From: Candidatus Eiseniibacteriota bacterium
Lineage (GTDB): Bacteria; Joyebacterota; Joyebacteria; Joyebacterales; Joyebacteraceae
DNA length: 49,944 nt
Direction of reading: 5' to 3'
Assembly: GCA_030600655.1 (NCBI GenBank)
Contig: JAUVLP010000005.1
Location: 1 to 49,944, forward strand
Shown here: in pieces, positions 42,856 to 49,944 of the stretch
How the letters are laid out: each line of letters begins with the position of its first letter
Position numbering within the stretch: position 1 is the stretch's first letter
Translations under genes and position numbers: made by a program
The notes under the pieces: model-generated
What the model was told of the DNA's origin: nothing
Databases searched by the model: none
Seen by the model: the letters and a program-made list of their open reading frames with translations, nothing else

Positions 42856-43551
42856 ATGATGAGACAGCAACGACACTCTGCAAGCATTCGGAGCGCACTT
42901 GTGGTAGTGGCCGTTCTGGCCGCGATGCTCGTCCCCGCAGCAGCGTCAGCATATGTCGGCATGCTGCACAACTACGATGACGGCCTCACAGGAACCGGCA
43001 ACTGGTTCTACGGGGAAAACTCGACCTGGATCGAGTGGAACGTTACCCAGAACGTGGATAACTCCTGGCACTACGCCTACTACTTCGGTCACCCAACGGG
43101 CGAAACCAGTCATTTCATCCTTGAGGTCTCTGACAATTTCACCAGGAACGATATCTTCGGAGAGTTCGGCGACTTCGCGGGCATCGACATTGGAACCCAC
43201 GCGGTCGGGTCAGGGAACTTCAACATGCCTGAGGATATCTACGGCATCAAGTTCGATGAGACGTGGGGGATCAATACCCAGATTGAGTTTGACAGCTTCC
43301 GCGTTCCGGTCTGGGGTGACTTCTACGCCAAGGACGGAGAGGCTGGCGGACAGGGTTTCAACACCGCCTACAACACCGGATTCACCACGGCCGACTACGA
43401 CCCGATCGCCGCTGCGCAGGACGGCTCGATCGAATTCCACATCCTCGTGCCCGATAGCGAGAGCACACCGCCAGTGCCAGAGCCCGCAACACTTCTGCTC
43501 ATGGGCACGGGCCTGGCAGGACTCATCGCAGCAAGAAGGCGCCGCAGGTAG
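42856..43551 (+). CDS. PEP-CTERM sorting-domain protein
   Basis: 231 residues from ATG 42856, behind GGGAG; an ATG at 42859 is equivalent. The signal peptide covers about 1-32 (ALVVVAVLAAMLVPAAASA). The body is Asp/Gly/aromatic-rich and beta-like, with no recognised enzyme motif. The C-terminus is a classical PEP-CTERM signal: P-V-P-E-P-A-T, a hydrophobic helix L-L-L-M-G-T-G-L-A-G-L-I-A, then A-R-R-R-R-R. Such tails are recognised by an exosortase and removed during surface sorting, usually in exopolysaccharide-producing bacteria. No exosortase gene is in this window. A strong terminator follows. Confidence 0.9.
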   Translation: MMRQQRHSASIRSALVVVAVLAAMLVPAAASAYVGMLHNYDDGLTGTGNWFYGENSTWIEWNVTQNVDNSWHYAYYFGHPTGETSHFILEVSDNFTRNDIFGEFGDFAGIDIGTHAVGSGNFNMPEDIYGIKFDETWGINTQIEFDSFRVPVWGDFYAKDGEAGGQGFNTAYNTGFTTADYDPIAAAQDGSIEFHILVPDSESTPPVPEPATLLLMGTGLAGLIAARRRRR

Positions 43552-43579
43552 CAGACCTGATATGATATCTAAACAACCG

Positions 43580-43609
43580 ACCGCCCGGGAACTCAGTTTC
43601 CCGGGCGGT
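43580..43609 (+). terminator. Rho-independent terminator
   Basis: ACCGCCCGGGAA / TTCCCGGGCGGT form a 12-bp perfect stem with a 6-nt loop and a TTTTCGTT tail. Confidence 0.92.
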
Positions 43610-43749
43610 TTTCGTTGGGTAAGACATAGCTCATTGAGATAAGTTGCATATATGACCTGGCTCGTGTACGTTTCGGATATTCGGCGTCCGACACCACCAT
43701 TTCTTGGGCACCCCGACTCGGAATGCTCAGCGCACACAATAGGAGATCC

Positions 43750-45117
43750 ATGCCGAACGGACAGAATAACCACATCCTCGGTGACGAGAACATAGGGGCA
43801 CTCCTCTGGAAGCTGACCATACCAGCTACCGTAGGCATGGCCGTCATGGCAACCTACGGGCTCGTGGACACCATCTTCATCGGGCACGCCGTCGGTCCGC
43901 TCGGTATCGGCGGAATTGCCCTTGTCTTCCCCATCCAGATGCTGGTCATGGCCATCGGCCACATGGTAGGAATGGGTGGGGCATCGATCATCTCCCGCGC
44001 GCTCGGTGCGGGCAATACAGCAAGAGCAGAGAGGACACTCGGCAATGTCGTCTCGTTGATCGTCCTCATCTCCGCAGCACTCATGGCAGCGGGCTTCATG
44101 TTCGCCGACGACCTTCTCCACCTCTTGGGAGCCAGCGAGAACCTCCTTCCCTACGCCAGGGACTACCTGCTCATAATGCTCTGGGGAATACCGCTCAGGG
44201 CATTCGCAATGGGAAGCAATAACATCGTCCGTTCCGAGGGCAGAGCCAAGGTCGCGATGACCACAATGATCCTGAGTGCCGGGATCAACATCGTTCTCGA
44301 TGCCGTCTTCATCTTCGGACTCGGGATGGGCGTCAAGGGTGCGGCTATAGCAACTGTCATCGCCACAGGGTGTGCATCTGTTTTCCTTCTGATCTACTTC
44401 ACCTCCGGTTTCAGCGGCCTTTCACTCAGATTCGGCGCCCTGCGCCTTGATCTTGCCATCGTTCGCGAAACGATTGCCGTCGGCTCTGCTTCCTTCACCC
44501 GCATGGTGTCGGCAAGCGTTGTGATGGTCATCTTGAACCGCAGCCTTGGCTTCTACGGCGGGGACATGGCTATTGCCGCCTACGGGATCATCAACCGGGT
44601 CGTGCACTTCATGTTCATGCCGATGATGGGATTCGCGCAGGCTCTTCAACCCGTCGCCGGCTTCAATTATGGAGCCGGTAGATTCGCCAAGGCAAAGGAG
44701 GCATTCAAGCTCTCCGTCATCCGCGCGACAGTCCTCGGCACGGTGTCCGTCTCGCTGATCATGATCTTCGCGAGACCCCTCCTCGGGATATTCTCACGAG
44801 ACGTGGCGCTCATCGCAATGAGCACTCCGGCGCTCAGGATCATCATCGCGGCTTTCCCGCTCGTCGGGTTCCAATTCATGGGAGCAGCACTCCTGCAGGC
44901 TCACGGTCGGGCGCTCCCGGCGATTGCTCTCTCTCTCGCCCGACAGGTCATTCTGCTCATCCCACTCGTCCTCATCCTGCCACGCTTCTTCGGGCTCACC
45001 GGGATCTTCGTGTCATTCCCTTCGGCGTCCATAGGGGCAACCAGCTTGGCTCTGGTGCTCCTCGCCCAAGAGATGCGGTTCCTGAGCAGGCACGAACAAG
45101 ACGAAGCCCCGGCGTAG
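43750..45117 (+). CDS. MATE-family efflux transporter
   Basis: 455 residues from ATG 43750, four bases behind AGGAG; a start at 43723 is also in frame but lacks a ribosome site. Twelve hydrophobic segments in two similar halves are evident. The MATE signatures include L-W-K-L-T-I-P-A-T near 18, V-D-T-I-F-I-G, G-M-G-G-A-S-I-I-S-R-A-L-G, and Q-A-L-Q-P-V-A-G-F-N-Y-G-A-G in the second half. It probably exports drugs or metabolites in exchange for Na+ or H+, with the Na+ gradient possibly supplied by the NQR complex encoded nearby. Substrate unknown. Confidence 0.95.
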   Translation: MPNGQNNHILGDENIGALLWKLTIPATVGMAVMATYGLVDTIFIGHAVGPLGIGGIALVFPIQMLVMAIGHMVGMGGASIISRALGAGNTARAERTLGNVVSLIVLISAALMAAGFMFADDLLHLLGASENLLPYARDYLLIMLWGIPLRAFAMGSNNIVRSEGRAKVAMTTMILSAGINIVLDAVFIFGLGMGVKGAAIATVIATGCASVFLLIYFTSGFSGLSLRFGALRLDLAIVRETIAVGSASFTRMVSASVVMVILNRSLGFYGGDMAIAAYGIINRVVHFMFMPMMGFAQALQPVAGFNYGAGRFAKAKEAFKLSVIRATVLGTVSVSLIMIFARPLLGIFSRDVALIAMSTPALRIIIAAFPLVGFQFMGAALLQAHGRALPAIALSLARQVILLIPLVLILPRFFGLTGIFVSFPSASIGATSLALVLLAQEMRFLSRHEQDEAPA

Positions 45118-45127
45118 CTCCGGGGCT
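45105..45127 (+). terminator. Terminator overlapping the MATE stop codon
   Basis: AGCCCCGG / CCGGGGCT, 8 bp with a 7-nt loop, spans the TAG at 45115-45117 and is followed by CCTTCG. Confidence 0.7.
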
Positions 45128-45234
45128 CCTTCGAGGCAGCTGGTTTTCCTGCTCTCATCATTCACACGTATTCAAGCGGTCGGCCATCACGTGATGCGAC
45201 CGTGTCCGCAAATGGTTTCCATATGCTCTTCATA

Positions 45235-45804
45235 CTAACCATCCAGTTCATGTGCCACGTCGTGGCACTCCAGACATGACACCTCACCCGATTGCAGCTC
45301 CTCCAGAATCGCCTCGTGACCCCACCCCTCGAGGAAACTCTCGGCCTCACTGTGACATCTCAGACAGATGCTCGTGTCGTACTCTCCGTCAAGCTCCAGT
45401 TCCTCGGGGAACTCACCAAGATAGTGGGCATAAGCATTGTGCAGCCCCTTCTTCTTGGCCTCCAGAAACCCGGACAGCCCGGGTCGAGTATGACACTCGT
45501 AGCACGCGGTCTCCCGGTCAACGAAGTCGTTCCCGAAATGCACAGCCGCTAGCGACTCGTTGTCGACGGCAAGGCCTTCGCCGTACTCCCACATTTCGTG
45601 ACACTGTGTGCAGAAGGAGACCTTCTTGAACTCATGGTCGGCGTAGCCCATCATTCCCGCGAGCCAGAGGATGGAGAAGACCGCCATCGCGAAGAACGCG
45701 AGAACCCTCTTAGGGCGTGTCGCGAGCGACTTCATCCTTCTCGTGAGAACCAGGAGCAATACAACCAGCACGCCGGCGCCCACTGCCAGTACCCAGTAGA
45801 TCAC
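45235..45804 (-). CDS. NapC/NrfH-like membrane-anchored tetrahaem cytochrome c
   Basis: 189 residues from GTG 45804, six bases after the previous stop and overlapping its ribosome site. Two hydrophobic segments (about 3-20 and 34-51) are followed by a soluble part with four C-x-x-C-H haem sites at 65-69, 101-105, 147-151 and 177-181. This is the NapC/NirT/NrfH quinol-dehydrogenase layout, although those proteins usually have one anchor. It would pass electrons from quinol to periplasmic partners. No terminal reductase gene is in the window; the operon's mono-haem cytochrome is a candidate partner. It is the last gene of the nqr-cytochrome operon. Confidence 0.88.
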   Translation of the reverse strand: MIYWVLAVGAGVLVVLLLVLTRRMKSLATRPKRVLAFFAMAVFSILWLAGMMGYADHEFKKVSFCTQCHEMWEYGEGLAVDNESLAAVHFGNDFVDRETACYECHTRPGLSGFLEAKKKGLHNAYAHYLGEFPEELELDGEYDTSICLRCHSEAESFLEGWGHEAILEELQSGEVSCLECHDVAHELDG

Positions 45805-45810
45805 GATTGA

Positions 45811-46296
45811 TCACTCGCTTGTCTGTGTGCCCGTTTCAATGGCGCTCTCCGCCGGGATCTCTGTCTTGCCTTCGGTCGTATCCGCGGGCGCGCCGAGACT
45901 CAGAAGCCAGCCGGACAGCGCAGCCCATTCTTCCTCGGTACCCTTGAAACCCATCACGTGCTTCACACCGTCGATCTCTTCCTTCTCAATGAGAAAGAGA
46001 CGCAGCCAGTCCAGCTTCCTGTGCGAAGCCTCGAAGGTCGACAGATCAGACAGCCCGTCGCTCCCGCCCTCTTCGCCTGCCGCTGCTTCTTCGTCACCTT
46101 CCGCTGTCTCATCACCTTCCTTCGGTGCTTCACCTATGCCCTCAGCATACACCGTGTGGCACAAGGCGCACTTGCTCTTTACGAAAACCGTCTTACCCGT
46201 AGGCTCCGCGGGCTTTTCCTCAGTATCGGCCTCGACCGCCAGGACCGGCACGAGACCGACGACGAGCACGAGAAGAACAAGAAACACGATGCGCAT
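45811..46296 (-). CDS. Exported mono-haem cytochrome c with acidic insertion
   Basis: 161 residues from ATG 46296, behind GAGAGGTGA; the longer open frame is not supported. The signal peptide covers about 1-20. The haem site is C43-A-L-C46-H47, followed by a Glu/Gly/Ala-rich acidic insertion (about 57-83) before the rest of the fold. M115 in K-H-V-M-G-F is the likely distal ligand, and E-E-W-A-A-L-S-G-W-L is the usual final helix. A flexible Thr/Glu-rich tail ends the protein. Probably a periplasmic electron carrier for the tetrahaem protein encoded six bases downstream. Confidence 0.86.
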   Translation of the reverse strand: MRIVFLVLLVLVVGLVPVLAVEADTEEKPAEPTGKTVFVKSKCALCHTVYAEGIGEAPKEGDETAEGDEEAAAGEEGGSDGLSDLSTFEASHRKLDWLRLFLIEKEEIDGVKHVMGFKGTEEEWAALSGWLLSLGAPADTTEGKTEIPAESAIETGTQTSE

Positions 46297-46382
46297 TCTG
46301 TCACCTCTCTCCGGATGTCGCACGGGACGCTTCCCTGATAGTGCTTGCACCACCACGAGATTCGGATGTCCGGCCGGACCAG

Positions 46383-46454
46383 TCAAGCTGATTCCGACCA
46401 AGACTCGCGTGCGGCCTATCAAGCTGATTCCGGCCAAGACCCGCGTGCGGCCTA
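46383..46454. repeat. 36-bp tandem duplication at a gene end
   Basis: Two adjacent 36-bp copies (46383-46418 and 46419-46454) differ at two bases. The right copy includes the stop codon of the ferritin-like gene (46452-46454). Confidence 0.95.
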
Positions 46455-46904
46455 GAAGTAGTCCATCGCCTTGATCTTCTTGAGCTCGATGGTGTCTCCC
46501 TCCTCAGCCTGAACCAGGCTCTCGAAGAGGTCCTTGACCTCCTGGTCGACGTCCTGCGCCAGAACCTGACGATACAGGTCGATCAGGCACCCGTCGATCT
46601 CGATCGCGATGTCCAGTACTTCTGCTGCCGTGGCGTCCGGGGGAAGTTCGCGCCCCTCGAAAGACGTGTAGTCAAGGGCGAGAGGTTCGTACCTGATCGG
46701 AAACGAGTTCAGTTCCTCCCGTTCGGCGCTACCGAGTCGCTCGAGAGCCTCCGACAGGTGGCGGCGGTGCCTCCCCATGTAGTCCGCGAGAAGTTTGACA
46801 CCGTCCGATGTCGTTTGTTCGGCGATCTTCGTGTAGTAGTCGACGAGCTTCGTTTCGAAATCCTCGGCCATCTTCAGCACGTCGGCCACAGTAATGATGG
46901 CCAT
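46452..46904 (-). CDS. Ferritin-like helical protein
   Basis: 150 residues from ATG 46904, with AAGGAG overlapping the nqrF stop. The sequence is helical, with a first helix E-D-F-E-T-K-L-V-D-Y-Y-T-K-I-A like small rubrerythrin-type proteins. The second-helix ligand motif reads R-H-R-R-H instead of E-x-x-H, and the fourth helix has E-E-G-D instead of E-x-x-H, so a normal di-iron site is doubtful. Lying between nqrF and cytochrome genes, it might assist the redox chain or respond to iron or oxygen. This is inference. I do not recognise a closer family. Confidence 0.78.
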   Translation of the reverse strand: MAIITVADVLKMAEDFETKLVDYYTKIAEQTTSDGVKLLADYMGRHRRHLSEALERLGSAEREELNSFPIRYEPLALDYTSFEGRELPPDATAAEVLDIAIEIDGCLIDLYRQVLAQDVDQEVKDLFESLVQAEEGDTIELKKIKAMDYF

Positions 46905-46917
46905 GGTTCTTCTCCTT

Positions 46918-48012
46918 CTAGAACTTGTCGTAGAAGATGTCGCCCTCTTCAAATCCCTTCTCTTCCAGAACCTTCATGACGGCCTCGATCATCGGAGGCG
47001 GACCGCAGAGAAACGCGTGTCGTTTCACGTCATCTGCCTCAAGGTGCTTGTCAACCGAGACGTGGATAAAACCTGTCTCGCCGTCCCACTCACCACCCTC
47101 AGGGTCATGATCGGATAGCGCGTAGATGACACGAAAATTCGGGTTCTTCTTCGCCAGCTCGCGGAACTCGTCGAGGTAGAACACATCCCTCGCGGAGCGG
47201 CAGCCAAAGAAGAGCCGGCACTTCCGGTCCGGCCAACGCTCGCACACGCTGAAAAGGATGTTCTTCAACGGCGCCATGCCTGAGCCGCCGCCGATGCAGA
47301 CGATCTCAACGTCCGGATCCTCACTCAACCGAAACTCTCCGTACGGGCCCGTCAAGACTATCGGATCCCCTTTCTTCAGACTGTGCGCGTAAGTGGAACC
47401 TATCCCTCCGGGCACCAGCCGAACAACAAGCTCGATGACGCCTGTCTCATACGCGGGTGAGCTGATGGAGTAGGCACGGAAGACCGGCCCATCCGGAGAG
47501 GGCGCCTGCAGCTGCACGTATTGCCCGGGGCGCTGCTCGATCTCCGCGGGCTCCTTGAGCTCAAAACGCGTCTCGACCATGTCGTGCGTCAGCATACGCA
47601 CGCCCTCGACCGTCCCCGTGAAGAGCTGAACGTTGAGGAGTTCCTCCGGAATCTTGATCTCGAGATCCTCACGGACCTTGACCTGGCAAGCAAGCCGAAC
47701 ACCAGAACGCACCTGCGATCGGGTTAGAAACGGCATCTCTGTCGGCAGGACCGCGCCGCCGCCGGAAACCACGGTGATGGTGCAGTACCCGCACGAGCCA
47801 CGGCCGCCACAGCCGGATGGAATGAAGATCTTTGACTCGATAAGGGCAGAGAGAAGCGTCTGCCCACCCTCGACCTCAAGAACGAGGTCTCCGGAGTTGA
47901 TATCGATCTTGCAGATGCCGTAGTTCACGAGCAATCGCTCGGCGACCGTGAGCGCGACCGCAAGAGCAACGAGGATTCCCGTGAAGACCAGTATGGGGAG
48001 AAAGAAGATCAT
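46918..48012 (-). CDS. nqrF: Na+-translocating NADH:quinone reductase subunit F
   Basis: 364 residues from ATG 48012 (GTG 48015 is equally near the nqrE stop). One N-terminal membrane helix (about 2-24) is followed by a 2Fe-2S domain with C68, C74, C77 and C109. An FAD domain contains R179-A-Y-S and an NAD domain contains G-G-G-S-G-M-A-P (241-248) and C-G-P-P-P-M. NqrF accepts electrons from NADH and passes them into the sodium pump. It is somewhat shorter than the approximately 405 residues usual in Vibrio. It follows nqrE by seven bases and precedes the ferritin-like gene by 13. Confidence 0.96.
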   Translation of the reverse strand: MIFFLPILVFTGILVALAVALTVAERLLVNYGICKIDINSGDLVLEVEGGQTLLSALIESKIFIPSGCGGRGSCGYCTITVVSGGGAVLPTEMPFLTRSQVRSGVRLACQVKVREDLEIKIPEELLNVQLFTGTVEGVRMLTHDMVETRFELKEPAEIEQRPGQYVQLQAPSPDGPVFRAYSISSPAYETGVIELVVRLVPGGIGSTYAHSLKKGDPIVLTGPYGEFRLSEDPDVEIVCIGGGSGMAPLKNILFSVCERWPDRKCRLFFGCRSARDVFYLDEFRELAKKNPNFRVIYALSDHDPEGGEWDGETGFIHVSVDKHLEADDVKRHAFLCGPPPMIEAVMKVLEEKGFEEGDIFYDKF

Positions 48013-48019
48013 CACTTGC

Positions 48020-48610
48020 CTACTGTATCGTGACCATGCCGGCGAATCCCATGAACGTCATAGCCATTACGCCGGTGATGACCATGGCGATGGCGACACC
48101 CCTGAATGGAACAGGGACGATGCTGTATCTCATCTTCTGTCTCAACCCGGCGATCAGGATGATCGCCAGCGTCCACCCAACGCCCCCGCCGAAACCGAAC
48201 GCGATCGACTGCATGAACGTGTAGTTCCTGATGATCATGAAGAGCGATACGCCCAGGATCGCGCAGTTGACGGTGATGAGCGGCAGGAAGATCCCCAGCG
48301 CATGATAGAGCACGGGGCTGAAGCGTTCGACGAACATCTCCACGAACTGTACGAAAGCCGCTATCACAGTGATGAAGATGATGTACGAGAGGAACGTGAG
48401 TTCCATTGGAACGAGCACGTGGTGGTAGATGCCGTAGTTGATCGCTGTCGTGAACGTCGTGACGAAGATCACGGCAGCGCCGAGCCCGGCCGCGGTGTCG
48501 ATACGCTTCGACACCGCGAGGAACGAACACATCCCCAGGAAGTTCGCCAACAGGATGTTGTTGGTGAAGATCGCCGCTACGAGGATGACAAGGGGTGATA
48601 CTTCACCCAT
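48020..48610 (-). CDS. nqrE: Na+-translocating NADH:quinone reductase subunit E
   Basis: 196 residues, ATG at 48610 with GAAGGGGA upstream, two bases after the nqrD stop. Six membrane helices and the family blocks F-T-N-N-I-L-L-A-N-F-L-G-M-C and L-P-L-I-T-V-N-C-A-I-L-G are present. The two Cys residues in these blocks ligate the intramembrane 2Fe-2S cluster shared with NqrD. It is part of the membrane core of the sodium pump. Rnf subunit RnfA is the close homologue, but the NqrF next door settles the assignment. Confidence 0.96.
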   Translation of the reverse strand: MGEVSPLVILVAAIFTNNILLANFLGMCSFLAVSKRIDTAAGLGAAVIFVTTFTTAINYGIYHHVLVPMELTFLSYIIFITVIAAFVQFVEMFVERFSPVLYHALGIFLPLITVNCAILGVSLFMIIRNYTFMQSIAFGFGGGVGWTLAIILIAGLRQKMRYSIVPVPFRGVAIAMVITGVMAMTFMGFAGMVTIQ

Positions 48611-48612
48611 CG

Positions 48613-49284
48613 CTAGTTCCCCTTCCCTTCAGGCTTGTTGATACCGGTGATCGCATTATGGAGAGCGATCAGGAAGCCGAGTGCAATGAACGCCCCAGGC
48701 GCCAGGATCATCAGCTGATTCGGTGTGTACCAGTCGGCCCCGAGAATCTGGTGGCCGAAGAGCGCTCCTGTTCCCATGAGCTCTCGGACGAACCCGATGA
48801 TCCCGAGGACGAGCGCGTACCCGAGACCGTTGGCGAGACCATCGAGCATCGACACAACCGGGCGGTTCGACAGCGCGAATGCCTCGGCACGTCCCATGAT
48901 GATGCAGTTGGTGATGATAAGGCCGACGTATGGACCGAGCTGCTTCGACATCTCCAAGTAGTACGCCCTGAGTATCTGGTCGAAGATGATCACGAATGTG
49001 GCGATGATGGCCACCTCCGCTATCATCCGGATGCGTCTGGGTGTCACGTTCCTGAGAAGCGACACAAACAGATTCGTGCCCACACAAACGAACATAAGGG
49101 CAGCACCCATGACGAGCGCGTTCTCGAGCTTGTTTGTCACGGCCAGAGCGGAACAGACGCCGAGCACCTGGACGGAGACCGGATTGGTCACCCAGACACC
49201 GGCTCGGAGTGTCTCCCTGCCCTTCCCGTCACAGGGACCGGATCCTCCGCAGATAGCGCAGACTACTGGTCCGCTATGCGCCAT
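48613..49284 (-). CDS. nqrD: Na+-translocating NADH:quinone reductase subunit D with Cys-rich N-terminal extension
   Basis: 223 residues from ATG 49284, with AGGAGCGG upstream and overlapping the nqrC stop by 11 bases. The core is standard NqrD: N-P-V-S-V-Q-V-L-G-V-C-S-A-L-A-V-T-N, L-I-I-T-N-C-I-I-M-G-R-A-E-A and six helices, with the two Cys that ligate the intramembrane cluster. Unusually, residues 8-22 read V-C-A-I-C-G-G-S-G-P-C-D-G-K-G, containing C9-x-x-C12-x-G-x-G and C18-x-G-x-G, which resemble a DnaJ-type zinc-finger repeat. A later start would remove it, but no good one exists before the conserved core. Confidence 0.93.
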   Translation of the reverse strand: MAHSGPVVCAICGGSGPCDGKGRETLRAGVWVTNPVSVQVLGVCSALAVTNKLENALVMGAALMFVCVGTNLFVSLLRNVTPRRIRMIAEVAIIATFVIIFDQILRAYYLEMSKQLGPYVGLIITNCIIMGRAEAFALSNRPVVSMLDGLANGLGYALVLGIIGFVRELMGTGALFGHQILGADWYTPNQLMILAPGAFIALGFLIALHNAITGINKPEGKGN

Positions 49285-49909
49285 GGGCTCCGCTCCTCGC
49301 AATGATCCTCTCGATGATCTCGCTCAGCATGTCCTCGACCTTGTCGCTGGTCATCGTCGCTCCGGTGATGGCATCGATCTCGTTCACCTGATCGGCACCG
49401 TCGTTGACGAGATGGATGCCCGGATATCCCAATGGTCCCACGATCATCTTCCCACGGAACTGGTCCTGGAAATCCGCGGACGATATCTGGCCGCCCAGCC
49501 CGGGAGTCTCTTCCTGCTTGTAGAATGAGATGGCGTAGATCGTGCGCATGTCCTCCTCGAGACAGATCAGTCCCTCGATCGGAGCCAACAATCCCGGCCC
49601 GGAGAAACGCGTCGCTCGAAGCTTGCCTGCTTCCGGATGCCGGCTCACAAAGAACGTGAGTCCATCAATCTCCTCTTCACCTACCATTGATTCATACACG
49701 GCCAGAAGGTCCGACGAACTCGCTTGTGCGTCGAACGGCACGCCGAGCACCGTGAGAATGTCCTGAACCTCCTCCGCCTGCACATTTGCGACCTTCCTCG
49801 TCTCCGTGAAGCGATCGACCGCAGTCAGGGCAGCCGCACAGGTGATTCCGAGAACCGCCGCGTAGAGAATCGTATACGAGCTACCCTTTTTCCCGAAGCC
49901 TCCGAACAT
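49274..49909 (-). CDS. nqrC: Na+-translocating NADH:quinone reductase subunit C
   Basis: 211 residues from ATG 49909; TTG 49921 is an alternative four codons upstream. One membrane helix (about 12-32) is followed by a periplasmic FMN-binding domain. T185 in I-T-G-A-T-M-T-S is the expected covalent FMN attachment site, and G-L-G-G-Q-I-S-S precedes it as in the family. It is shorter than Vibrio NqrC (about 257 residues). The start lies inside the end of nqrB, and the stop overlaps nqrD, so the genes are tightly coupled. Confidence 0.94.
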   Translation of the reverse strand: MFGGFGKKGSSYTILYAAVLGITCAAALTAVDRFTETRKVANVQAEEVQDILTVLGVPFDAQASSSDLLAVYESMVGEEEIDGLTFFVSRHPEAGKLRATRFSGPGLLAPIEGLICLEEDMRTIYAISFYKQEETPGLGGQISSADFQDQFRGKMIVGPLGYPGIHLVNDGADQVNEIDAITGATMTSDKVEDMLSEIIERIIARSGAHGA

Positions 49910-49943
49910 GAGCCGTGACAAAGAGCTCGTCGAGGACCGGCGC
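49881..49943 (-). CDS. nqrB: C-terminal end of NADH:quinone reductase subunit B
   Basis: In another frame, the last bases of the window read A-P-V-L-D-E-L-F-V-T-A-H-V-R-R-L-R-E-K-G and stop at 49881. This matches the usual NqrB end (A-P-L-F-D-x-x-V-x-x-x-x-x-x-R-R). The rest lies beyond the right edge. It overlaps the nqrC start by about 29 bases, as expected in this operon. The assignment rests on 20 residues plus gene order. Confidence 0.72.
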   Translation of the reverse strand, partial: APVLDELFVTAHVRRLREKG

Positions 49944-49944
49944 G

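Noticed and set aside
48020-49284. Rnf complex instead of NQR
   Set aside because: RnfA/RnfE and NqrE/NqrD are homologous, but the adjacent NqrF-type 2Fe-2S/FAD/NAD protein and the NqrB-like tail identify NQR; no RnfB or RnfC ferredoxin-like protein is present.
48595-49305. Plus-strand frame opposite nqrD
   Set aside because: His/Arg/Asp-rich antisense shadow of a membrane-protein gene.

Overview
The window comes from a moderately GC-rich, Gram-negative, mostly anaerobic bacterium. The best guess is a member of the Fibrobacteres-Chlorobi-Bacteroidetes (FCB) group or a related candidate phylum such as Krumholzibacteriota, Eisenbacteria or Latescibacterota (inference). Five large secreted proteins end in the FlgD-like immunoglobulin domain used as a type IX-style C-terminal sorting module (NPF near its start, W-D-G-x-D, a V-A-S-G-V-Y-like stretch, and a final VLLK/VLLR-like end). 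Anaerobe-type oxygen and nitric oxide defences (flavodiiron protein, desulfoferrodoxin, rubrerythrin, hybrid cluster protein) sit beside a Na+-translocating NADH:quinone reductase (NQR).

Layout. 1-11.3 kb is a block of large secreted proteins: the C-terminal part of an unidentified protein, a secreted PHP-type phosphoesterase, a lysyl-endopeptidase-like serine protease and a gingipain-like C25 protease. 11.5-16.2 kb is a leftward oxidative-stress operon: Fur-family regulator (apparently broken), rubrerythrin, Tpx, desulfoferrodoxin, ferritin-like protein, TIGR02757 protein and flavodiiron protein. Divergent from it at 16.4-19.0 kb is a znuACB-type metal ABC importer, with a Fur-box-like site between the two. 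19.1-22.1 kb holds a secreted PPC-like protein, a YigZ/IMPACT protein and a DUF4097-like lipoprotein. 22.2-25.1 kb is an Rrf2 regulator, hcp and a Cys/Asp/His-rich small secreted protein. 25.2-32.5 kb is mostly secreted or envelope proteins of unknown function, a methyltransferase and a beta-helix protein. 32.7-40.5 kb reads leftward: two transglutaminase-like secreted proteins (one with a catalytic triad, one without), a MacA/MacB-type efflux system and a decayed gene. 40.8-45.1 kb reads rightward: a secreted endonuclease/exonuclease/phosphatase, a PEP-CTERM protein and a MATE transporter. 45.2-49.9 kb is a leftward operon, nqrB(tail)-C-D-E-F, followed by a ferritin-like protein, a mono-haem cytochrome c and a NapC/NrfH-like tetrahaem cytochrome.

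Most notable: (i) two unrelated secreted proteins without the FlgD-like domain share a short C-terminal tail, S-W-G-x-[IV]-K-x-[LM]-[YW]-R; (ii) the Fur gene at the head of the oxidative-stress operon appears to have an internal out-of-frame deletion that removed its sensor core; (iii) NqrD carries an N-terminal CxxCxGxG cysteine extension, and the nqr operon continues into c-type cytochromes; (iv) three kinds of C-terminal sorting signal occur within 50 kb.

No rRNA, tRNA, CRISPR array, insertion sequence or phage gene was recognised.
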